DNA of 64,000 nucleotides from Mycetocola spongiae. Its GTDB lineage: Bacteria; Actinomycetota; Actinomycetes; Actinomycetales; Microbacteriaceae. Numbering within the stretch: the stretch's first letter is position 1; every line of letters starts with the position of its first letter. Location of the stretch: the NCBI RefSeq assembly GCF_020424085.1, contig NZ_CP080203.1, positions 2,170,001-2,234,000 on the forward strand, read 5' to 3'. The notes under the pieces are model-generated. The model searched no databases. It worked only from the letters and a program-made list of their open reading frames with translations, and was not told the origin of the DNA. This document shows positions 57,635 to 64,000 of the stretch, piece by piece. The position numbers were made by a program, and so were the translations under genes.

Positions 57635-57954
57635 TGCCGCTGTTTTATCTGGGCGCGCTCCTGATCTCGATCGGGTGCATGCTGCTGCTGGATCGCCGCT
57701 TCGCGCTATTCTTCTGGCGCGATGCCCGCCGCGCGGGAATCACCCTCGCGGCGGGAGTGCTGTTTTTTCTGGCCTGGGACCTGCTGGGCATCGGGCTCGA
57801 TATCTTCTATCGCGGGGAGACGGAGTTTATGACCGGGATTCTGCTGGCCCCCGAGCTGCCACTCGAGGAACTCTTTTTTCTGGTGCTGCTGTGTTATTGC
57901 GCGATGAACGCGTTTGGCTGGTTTAGCCGCCCCCGCGGAAGGGGCCGGGCATGA
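57634..57954 (+). CDS. crtYe: C50 carotenoid cyclase subunit CrtYe
   Basis: 106 residues, three TM helices, lycopene cyclase domain (heterodimeric type). AWDLLGIGLDIFY (about 47-59) and LPLEELFFLVLLCYCAMNAF (about 75-94) with the PLEE motif are conserved in CrtY subunits. The ATG shares a base with the crtI stop (TGATG); GTG 57631 is a possible alternative. Works with CrtYf to close the ends of C50 carotenoids. Confidence 0.9.
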   Translation: MPLFYLGALLISIGCMLLLDRRFALFFWRDARRAGITLAAGVLFFLAWDLLGIGLDIFYRGETEFMTGILLAPELPLEELFFLVLLCYCAMNAFGWFSRPRGRGRA

Positions 57955-58277
57955 CCTATTGGGCGCTCAACGCGTGTTTCCTCGCGGTGGTTGCGCTGGC
58001 CTGGATGGCGGTGCTGATTCGCCACCGACACCGGCCTCGCGGGTTACCGTGGCGTGCGGCGCTGGCCACCCTCGCCGTGATCCTCGCGGCCACCGCCGTC
58101 TTTGATAATCTCATGATCGCCGTGGACCTCTTTGGCTATCGCGAGGAGAAGATCAGCGGCGCGTTCCTCGGTCTTGCGCCGCTCGAAGACTTCGGTTATG
58201 CCATCGCCGCGGCGCTCGGGCTGCCCGCGCTCTGGCTGCTCCTCCCCGCCCGCCCCACCTCGGAGGAGAAACGATGA
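57951..58277 (+). CDS. crtYf: C50 carotenoid cyclase subunit CrtYf
   Basis: 108 residues, three TM helices; FDNLMIAVDLFGYREEKISGAFLGLAPLEDFGYAIAAAL (about 45-83) with the PLED motif pairs with the PLEE of CrtYe. Overlaps both neighbours by 4 nt. Whether it yields epsilon-rings (decaprenoxanthin) or gamma-rings (sarcinaxanthin, CrtYg/Yh) cannot be decided from sequence alone. Confidence 0.88.
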   Translation: MTYWALNACFLAVVALAWMAVLIRHRHRPRGLPWRAALATLAVILAATAVFDNLMIAVDLFGYREEKISGAFLGLAPLEDFGYAIAAALGLPALWLLLPARPTSEEKR

Positions 58278-59140
58278 GTATCCTGCGCACGCTGACCCTG
58301 TCCTCGCGCCCGCTGAGCTGGGTGAATACCGCCTATCCCTTTGCCGCGGCCTATCTGCTCACCGCGCGCGAGATCGACGCGGCCTGGATCATCGGCACAC
58401 TCTATTTTTTGGTGCCCTATAACCTCGCGATGTACGGCATTAACGACGTCTTTGATTATGAGTCCGATCTGCGCAACCCGCGCAAGGGCGGGGTCGAGGG
58501 CGCGGTGCTGGATCGCGGAATGCACCGCATCACGCTCTGGGCCGTGCTGATCACCAATATCCCCTTCCTGGTGGCGCTGATCCTGCTCGGTTCCCCGCTG
58601 AGCTGGCTGATCCTCGCGATCAGCGTGGCCGCGGTGCTGGCCTATAGCGCCCCCGGGCTGCGCTTTAAAGAGCGCCCGTTTGTGGACTCCCTCACCTCCA
58701 GCACCCATTTTGTGAGCCCCGCCGTTTATGGCATCGTGCTGGCCGGGGGAAGCCTGGCCGAGCCCGGACTGCTATGCCTCCTGGCGGCCTTTTTCCTCTG
58801 GGGAATGGCCAGCCACGCGTTTGGCGCGGTGCAGGATGTCCTGGCCGATCGCGCGGGAGGCCTCGCCTCCGTGGCCACCGTGATCGGGGCGCGCGCGACC
58901 GTGCGCCTCGCGGCCGCGTGCTATCTGCTGGCGGGTGCGCTGATGCTCTTCACCGCGTGGCCCGGCCCGCTTGCCGCACTCCTGGCCGTGCCCTATCTGC
59001 TGAACGTGGCGCCGTTCTGGCGCATTAGCGATGCCGGGGCCGAGGCCGCGAACGCCGGCTGGCGACGCTTCCTCTGGCTGAATTTTCTCGCGGGCGCCGC
59101 GATCACCCTGCTGCTGATCTGGTACGTGCGGATCGGCTAG
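58274..59140 (+). CDS. crtEb: Lycopene elongase (UbiA-type prenyltransferase)
   Basis: 288 residues with about eight TM helices. NDVFDYESD (Asn57-Asp65, NDxxDxxxD) is the first metal-binding motif, and AVQDVLADRAGG (about 184-195) the second. Adds two C5 units to lycopene, giving the C50 skeleton. Last gene of the operon; its stop overlaps the stop of the convergent transporter. Confidence 0.92.
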   Translation: MSILRTLTLSSRPLSWVNTAYPFAAAYLLTAREIDAAWIIGTLYFLVPYNLAMYGINDVFDYESDLRNPRKGGVEGAVLDRGMHRITLWAVLITNIPFLVALILLGSPLSWLILAISVAAVLAYSAPGLRFKERPFVDSLTSSTHFVSPAVYGIVLAGGSLAEPGLLCLLAAFFLWGMASHAFGAVQDVLADRAGGLASVATVIGARATVRLAAACYLLAGALMLFTAWPGPLAALLAVPYLLNVAPFWRISDAGAEAANAGWRRFLWLNFLAGAAITLLLIWYVRIG

Positions 59141-60492
59141 GCGTCGGTATCCACCATCAGGGCCGTGCGCTCTAGCGGGGTGTTCTGGCGCACCGGCAGC
59201 ATCAGCGCGAGGCCCAGCAGCACGATCACCACGATTCCGAGGATTCCAAAATACTGCGCACCCCCGAGCGTGACCGCGAGGCCAAAGGCCGCGGGGGACA
59301 GGAACGAAACGGCGCGGCCCGTGGTGGCATAGAGGCCAAAGAGCTCCCCCTCCTTGCCCGCGGGAATCGAGCGCGAGAGGAACGTGCGCGAGGCCGATTG
59401 TGCCGGGCCCACAAAGAGGCACAGGCCCAGCCCAAAGATCCAGAACATGGTCTGGCCATCGGCGTGGAAGAAGAATACGGCGAGGCCACAGACCACCAGG
59501 CCGATCAGGGAGATCAGGATCACGGGTTTGGCCCCCACCCGGTCGTCCAGCGCACCGAGCGCAATCGTGGATACACCGGCCACGAGGTTCGCGGCCACCG
59601 CAAAGATGATGACCTCCCCCGGGGAGAACCCAAACGTGCCCGCCGCGAGCACCCCACCAAAGGTAAATACACCGGCCAGGCCGTCGCGGAATACGGCACT
59701 CGCGAGCAGGAAGCGGGCCAGCTGGCGGTCGTTGCGCCAGAGCTCGGCGATATCGCGGCCGAGCTTACGATAGGAACCGATCAGGCCGATCTTCGCCCCG
59801 GGACCGTCCTCCTGGCGGTTCTCGGGAACGCTCAGCAGCACGGGCAGGGCCGAGAGGCCAAGCCAGAGCGCGGCGATCAGCATCGAGATGCGCACGTTCC
59901 AGCCGCCCTCGCTGGTGACACCAAACAGGCCCACCTCGGGGTTAATCAGCCCGAAGTAGAGGAAGAGCAGCAGGACGATGCCGCCGATATAGCCCAGGCC
60001 CCAGCCGAAGCCGGAGATTTTGCCAATCGTGCGCGGCGTGGAGACCTGGCTGAGCATGGCGTTATAGTTCACCGACGCAAACTCAAAGAAGATATTTCCC
60101 GCGGCGATCAGGAAGAGGCCCACCCAGAGCAGGTTGGGGTCCGGGGCGATAAACACCAGGGCGGCGGTGATGGCCACCACAATATAGGTATTCACCCCGA
60201 GCCAAAACTTGCGGCGGCCCGAGCGATCCGAGCGCTGCCCGGTGACCGGCGCGAGCAGCGCGATCACGAGGCCCGCCCCCGACATCCACCACGCGAGTTG
60301 AGCGGAGACCGTGGCCTCGCCGCCAAACTCGGGCGAGGACGTGAGATATACGCTGAAAACAAACGTGGTGACCACGGCGTTAAACGCGGCCGAACCCCAG
60401 TCCCACATGCCCCAGGCAAGAACCTTTTTGCTGAACAGTCGCGGGTCGGCGACCTCGTGTTCCGGGGCGCTGCGGAGGGCATCGTGTGTCAT
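59137..60492 (-). CDS. MFS transporter, UMF1/Atg22-like
   Basis: 451 residues, 12 predicted TM helices. KVLAWGMWDWGSAAFNAVVTTFVFSVYL (about 24-51) is typical of the UMF1 (Atg22-like) group; GQRSDRSGRRKFW (about 85-97) is the MFS loop motif; ASVNYNAMLSQVSTPRTIGKISGFGWGLGYIGG follows. Role in bacteria unknown, perhaps amino-acid or small-molecule efflux. Start has leaderless geometry. Confidence 0.85.
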   Translation of the reverse strand: MTHDALRSAPEHEVADPRLFSKKVLAWGMWDWGSAAFNAVVTTFVFSVYLTSSPEFGGEATVSAQLAWWMSGAGLVIALLAPVTGQRSDRSGRRKFWLGVNTYIVVAITAALVFIAPDPNLLWVGLFLIAAGNIFFEFASVNYNAMLSQVSTPRTIGKISGFGWGLGYIGGIVLLLFLYFGLINPEVGLFGVTSEGGWNVRISMLIAALWLGLSALPVLLSVPENRQEDGPGAKIGLIGSYRKLGRDIAELWRNDRQLARFLLASAVFRDGLAGVFTFGGVLAAGTFGFSPGEVIIFAVAANLVAGVSTIALGALDDRVGAKPVILISLIGLVVCGLAVFFFHADGQTMFWIFGLGLCLFVGPAQSASRTFLSRSIPAGKEGELFGLYATTGRAVSFLSPAAFGLAVTLGGAQYFGILGIVVIVLLGLALMLPVRQNTPLERTALMVDTDA

Positions 60493-60498
60493 GGGCCC

Positions 60499-60504
60499 AG
60501 GCTA
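60499..60504 (-). promoter_or_regulatory. Leaderless -10 element of the UMF1 transporter gene
   Basis: TAGCCT on the minus strand, 6 nt before ATG 60492. Confidence 0.45.
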
Positions 60505-60545
60505 TCGCGTGTGGGCAAACGGAGGGTAGCGCAAACCTGGATGAA

Positions 60546-63500
60546 TTATGCCGCGGGATCGGGCCCCTCCGGGAGCGCGATGTCCAGCGCCCTCTCGCGT
60601 GCCTCCTCCGGGAGCCCGGCGCGATAGGAGCGCAGCCGTTCCACCGCGCCCACCGGTACCGCGGGGGCGGTGAGTGCGCGGCGCGCAAATTCCACCGCGA
60701 GGATTGCGCGGGCGGGGGAGACCGGGCCGGGCGGTCCCAGGAGGACATCGGCGGCCTCGCCGAGCCGGCCGGCCGCCGCCGCGGGGGCCCCGAGAGGCAG
60801 GTCTCCGGCCGCAGCCTCGGCCGCAACCGAGCCGCGCTCGCCGAGGAATCCGCGCAGCGCCGCGGCCACCTCGGCCACGGGGAGCGCGGAGAAGATCAGG
60901 ACGTGCATCCCGAGGGCGGTGGCCGTGCGCGCGTGGAGACCCGCGGCGGTCAGGGCCTCCCCGGCGGCGAGGAGTGCGCGCGCCGCGGCATCGGGCAGCG
61001 GCCCGGCCGCGGCCAGCGTGGGCGGAAAGAGCAGCGCCCGCAGGCGGCCGCGCGCGGGGATATCGCGGGCGAGGAGGCCGGCTATCGCCTCGGGAAAGCC
61101 CGTGACGGCACCGAGGGAGAGCATCTGTGCCGCCGCGCGCGCGGGGGTGGCCCCCGCCGGGAGAAGGGGGAGGGTCGCCCAGAAGGCGCTATCAAGCGCG
61201 GGATCCGTGCCCACCCAGCGCGGGATCAGGGTCAGGGCGCTGGTAATCGAGGCGGACTCGGGGGAGCCGCACAGGAAAATCAGGAGGGCCGCATACTCCG
61301 AGCGATAGGCGGGAGGCAGCGTATCCGGGTCGATCCGGGACAGCAGGGTGATCCCGCGCACCCCGCCGGGCACCGCGGCGCGCAGCGCGGTCAGGCCCTC
61401 GGCGCTGGCCGGGCGGCGCGCGGCCACGGAGGCCTCGGCGAAGGCCACATCGGGATGCGGATCGGGACCGGCCACGGCCGCGAGCTCGGCGCCGCGCTCG
61501 GCGGGGTCCACCCGGTCCACGGCCTCCAGCAGAGCCTTGCGGGCGACCACGCCGATCGCGGCCGAGGCCGCGGTCTGGATCAGGCCCAGGGCGGACGCGG
61601 GACGCAGGATACCCGCGCGGCGGATCAGCGCGGCGCCCGCCGCGGAGGCGGAGGCGCCGCCCAGCCCGTCGAGGAGAAGATCATCGCCCGCGTGGTCCTC
61701 GGTGCGTGCCCCGAGTAATAAGAGGACGCGCTCGCGCACCCGCACGGCCGAGGGGTCCGCGGGATCGGCCTCGCCGGCGCGCTCGCGCAGATACCCCAGG
61801 CCCTCCCCGGGGATGCCGGCCAGCGCGCTGAGGCGGCGCAGGGTGGCCCACTCCTCGGGGTGGCCCGCGGCGGCCGCGCGGAGCGCCCGGTCATCGGCGA
61901 TCAGGGTGTGGGCCACGAGTGTGCGGCGGCCCCCGTCCCAGCCCGCAGAACGCGCGGTATCGGGCCGGAACCCGGCGGGGCCGTGCAGCAGTGCGGGGGT
62001 GATCAGATCGCTGGCCGCGCCCGAGACCACGTCCGCGATGCCGGGGTACGTGATCAACCCGGGATCGGCGGCGAGCAGGGTGCGGGTGCGGTTCACGCGC
62101 GTGGCCGGATCGGCGAGCAGGAGCGAGACCACCGCGCGGGAGTGCTCGGGCTCGGGTAGGGCCGCGAGGAGCGCGGCCTCGCCCGCGGCATTGCCCCGGG
62201 CCCGGGGTCCCAGCGCGCGCAGCAGCGGCACCGGGTTTGCGAGGGGGCCGCCGCCCAGCGCCCGGGTGCATAGCGTCTCCGCCTCGGAGGGCGCGATATG
62301 TGCAAGATCGGGCCAGTAGCCGCCGGCCGGGACCGTGGCGATGAGCACCGAGACCGCCTCCGCGCGTAGCTCGGCGCGAACCCGCGTGCCCGGGGCGAGG
62401 AGGCGCGCGGCCAGGTTGCGCAGCGCCGCGAGGGTAGCCGCGGAGCGATCGGCGGCGGCCAGGGCATCGCGCGCGAGGGTGGCCATCACCCCGGTTTCCA
62501 GCCCCCCGAGTGCCCGCAGCGGGAGCCCCGCGAGGGTCGAGAGGGCGTGTTCGCGCACCGGATCACGCTCGCGCGCCAGCCGGGTGAGGCCGGTCAGGAG
62601 CCCGTTCAGATCGGCCGCGGTGCCAAAGCCCGCGGCGGTGATACTCAGGGCGTAGCCCGTGCCGCGCAGCTCGGCCTCGGGGCTCTCCCGCAGCGGGGTG
62701 AGCGCGGCGAGGGCCTCGGGGAAGGCCAGCCGGGCCAGCTCCGGGCCCACCGTCCCGGGCCGCGCGCGGACCCGCTCCCGTGCGGCCCGGATCCGGGCGG
62801 CCGCGGGCAGGCGGTGCTCCCCGGGCCAGCCCGGGGCGGGTACCGGCAGGCCACGATCCAGGAGGGTGGTCAGGAGGGCGGTGGCCCGGGGCGGCTCGGC
62901 CGACGCCACGATCCGGGTCAGCAGGGCGCTGGGCCCGCCCGCGGGATCGGGCATAAGCAGCAGCCCCAGCAGCGCATCCCCCGGGTTTTGGGCGAGCCCG
63001 CGGGCGATGCGGGAGGAGGGGCGATAGGGCCGGGACGTGGCGGCGGGGAGCCGGGTGAGTAGGGCGCTGGTCTCCTCCGGCAGCAGCCCCAGCAGGGAAT
63101 CCCAGAGCCCGCCCTGGGCGCCACCCCAACCCGTGAGCGGGGGGACCGCGGCGAATGTGTCGAGGATCTGGGTGGCGGCCTCGGGGTCGCCGAGGCGCGC
63201 GGTCAGGGCGGGGGCATAGCGGGCCCAGGCTCGTTCGCGCCCGAGCGGCGTGGCCTCGCGCAGCAGCTCCAGGAGGCGCGGCCGGGCGAGGTCCTCCCGG
63301 CCGCGCACGGCGCGCACGGGTGCGGCGGCGAGGGGGAGTAGCTCAAAAAGATAGGTCTCTTCGCCGGATAGCGGCAGGAGCGCAACGGCGTCCCGGGTGC
63401 GTCCCGCGGTCAGCGCCTCGGGGATGAGCACATCGGCCGCGTGGCTGCGCCGCTCCCGGAGGATGCCGCGCAAAAGTGCCCGGCGTTCGCGCGTGGAGGC

Positions 63501-63800
63501 CCCGCGGTAGGCGGCGAGAAGGACGCTCGCGGGCAGGTCCGCGGCGGCGGGCAGGGCGGAGGCGGCGAGTGCGCGCACCCGGCCATCCGCGTGATCAAGG
63601 CCGCGGCGCAGCGCCTCCGTGAGGCCCGCGGCCCGGGCCAGCGCGATGGCCGTCTCGGCCCCCGCGGTCGAGTGGGCCTCGAGGTCGCGACATAGTGCGT
63701 CGAGGTCCCCGTCCGCGGCGCGGGCCACCTCGGCCAGCCGGGAGCGCCGGGCGGCGGGGGAGAGATCGGCAACCTCGTTTAATAGCGCGCTCGCGTTCAT
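60546..63800 (-). CDS. Large HEAT-like alpha-helical repeat protein, 1084 aa
   Basis: Extremely Ala/Leu/Arg-rich with repeating helical pairs of about 35-45 residues (for example LRRGLDHADGRVRALAASALPAA near residue 65, and DPVREHALSTLAGLPLRALGG near 408), characteristic of HEAT/Armadillo-like solenoids. No signal peptide, no convincing TM segment and no catalytic motif. It would be a cytosolic scaffold or binding platform. Long HEAT-repeat proteins that start like this one (LSPAARRSRLAEVAR) occur in streptomycetes as far as I recall. Leaderless -10 before ATG 63800. Long open antisense frames here are artefacts of the composition. Confidence 0.8.
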   Translation of the reverse strand: MNASALLNEVADLSPAARRSRLAEVARAADGDLDALCRDLEAHSTAGAETAIALARAAGLTEALRRGLDHADGRVRALAASALPAAADLPASVLLAAYRGASTRERRALLRGILRERRSHAADVLIPEALTAGRTRDAVALLPLSGEETYLFELLPLAAAPVRAVRGREDLARPRLLELLREATPLGRERAWARYAPALTARLGDPEAATQILDTFAAVPPLTGWGGAQGGLWDSLLGLLPEETSALLTRLPAATSRPYRPSSRIARGLAQNPGDALLGLLLMPDPAGGPSALLTRIVASAEPPRATALLTTLLDRGLPVPAPGWPGEHRLPAAARIRAARERVRARPGTVGPELARLAFPEALAALTPLRESPEAELRGTGYALSITAAGFGTAADLNGLLTGLTRLARERDPVREHALSTLAGLPLRALGGLETGVMATLARDALAAADRSAATLAALRNLAARLLAPGTRVRAELRAEAVSVLIATVPAGGYWPDLAHIAPSEAETLCTRALGGGPLANPVPLLRALGPRARGNAAGEAALLAALPEPEHSRAVVSLLLADPATRVNRTRTLLAADPGLITYPGIADVVSGAASDLITPALLHGPAGFRPDTARSAGWDGGRRTLVAHTLIADDRALRAAAAGHPEEWATLRRLSALAGIPGEGLGYLRERAGEADPADPSAVRVRERVLLLLGARTEDHAGDDLLLDGLGGASASAAGAALIRRAGILRPASALGLIQTAASAAIGVVARKALLEAVDRVDPAERGAELAAVAGPDPHPDVAFAEASVAARRPASAEGLTALRAAVPGGVRGITLLSRIDPDTLPPAYRSEYAALLIFLCGSPESASITSALTLIPRWVGTDPALDSAFWATLPLLPAGATPARAAAQMLSLGAVTGFPEAIAGLLARDIPARGRLRALLFPPTLAAAGPLPDAAARALLAAGEALTAAGLHARTATALGMHVLIFSALPVAEVAAALRGFLGERGSVAAEAAAGDLPLGAPAAAAGRLGEAADVLLGPPGPVSPARAILAVEFARRALTAPAVPVGAVERLRSYRAGLPEEARERALDIALPEGPDPAA

Positions 63801-63806
63801 CTCCCC

Positions 63807-63812
63807 AGACTA
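63807..63812 (-). promoter_or_regulatory. Leaderless -10 element of the HEAT-like gene
   Basis: TAGTCT on the minus strand, 6 nt before ATG 63800. The GGGGAG in between is too close to the start codon to be a ribosome binding site. Confidence 0.5.
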
Positions 63813-63858
63813 GCCAGCGGGTGCGCCCGGGGGTGAACTATTTTTCCGGAATGAGTGG

Positions 63859-64000
63859 CTAATCGCGCAGCGGGCGGCCGAGGGCGTCGGTGGCAAAGGG
63901 GCGGGCCTTGGAGAGGATCATGATGCCCTCCACGATGCCCCAGAGCGCGCCATAACCAAACGTGATGAGGGTCAGGAAAATCTGGAGCAGGCCGATTCCG
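63859..64000 (-). CDS. TM2-domain protein, 5' part outside the window
   Basis: C-terminal 46 residues only: GIGLLQIFLTLITFGYGALW and then GIVEGIMILSKARP, ending ATDALGRPLRD. The TM helix followed by WGIVEGIMIL and a DALGRPLRD-type tail is the end of a TM2 domain, in which a short turn links two TM helices. The first helix and N-terminus lie beyond base 64000. Confidence 0.8.
   Translation of the reverse strand, partial: GIGLLQIFLTLITFGYGALWGIVEGIMILSKARPFATDALGRPLRD

Overview
The window is chromosomal DNA of a high-GC actinobacterium, most probably a member of the Microbacteriaceae. The pointers are a C50-carotenoid operon (crtE-crtB-crtI-crtYe-crtYf-crtEb), DtxR/IdeR-type iron boxes, many promoters placed 6-7 nt before a start codon (leaderless transcription), cysteine-free S14/L33/S18 ribosomal proteins, and dense GTG/ATG starts with 1-4 nt overlaps. 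Only the two ends are cut genes: a CstA-type transporter on the left and a TM2-domain protein on the right.

Layout. 1-9.3 kb: cstA-ybdD, an MHS-type symporter, an M18 aminopeptidase, a GNAT enzyme, a three-gene operon (HTH regulator, serine hydrolase, membrane protein) with a start-codon operator, and a DUF5997/LysR-effector-domain pair. 9.3-22.2 kb: cca, an orphan sugar-type binding lipoprotein, rpsF-ssb-rpsR-rplI, an iron-regulated siderophore-interacting protein, dnaB with DnaA-box-like clusters on both sides of its neighbourhood, three membrane proteins, and purB with a tyrosine phosphatase. 22.2-31.6 kb: an aminotransferase, a 2-oxoacid dehydrogenase (E1a, E1b, E2, no E3) and a glycine-betaine ABC importer with two binding proteins. 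31.6-38.1 kb: znuA-znuC-znuB-zur behind a Zur-like box, a divergent pair of TetR paralogues, rpmB-rpmG-rpsN, and hup. 38.1-48.2 kb: a CopD/CtaG fusion, a 53-residue ORF, a PadR-HAAS membrane module, a PIF1/RecD-like helicase, heme oxygenase with a DUF2470 partner, a LOG protein, a methyltransferase, a YigZ protein, an HTH/zeta-kinase pair that looks like a toxin-antitoxin module, and tRNA-Gly(CCC).

48.2-53.5 kb is the most unusual part. It is a compact phage-derived island with an ImmA-like metallopeptidase and XRE repressor facing a second XRE protein across TTGCA-type operators. A zinc-ribbon HTH protein, two different cell-wall hydrolases (M23 and CHAP-like) and two holin-like membrane proteins follow, with no integrase, terminase, capsid or tail gene in view. 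The host gene dcd and a second ImmA paralogue come next. 53.5-64 kb holds idi, the carotenoid operon (isoprenoid precursors to a C50 cyclic carotenoid), a UMF1-type transporter, and a 1084-residue HEAT-like protein of unknown role.

All calls come from reading the sequence. No database search was run, so family names rest on visible motifs and recalled family features.
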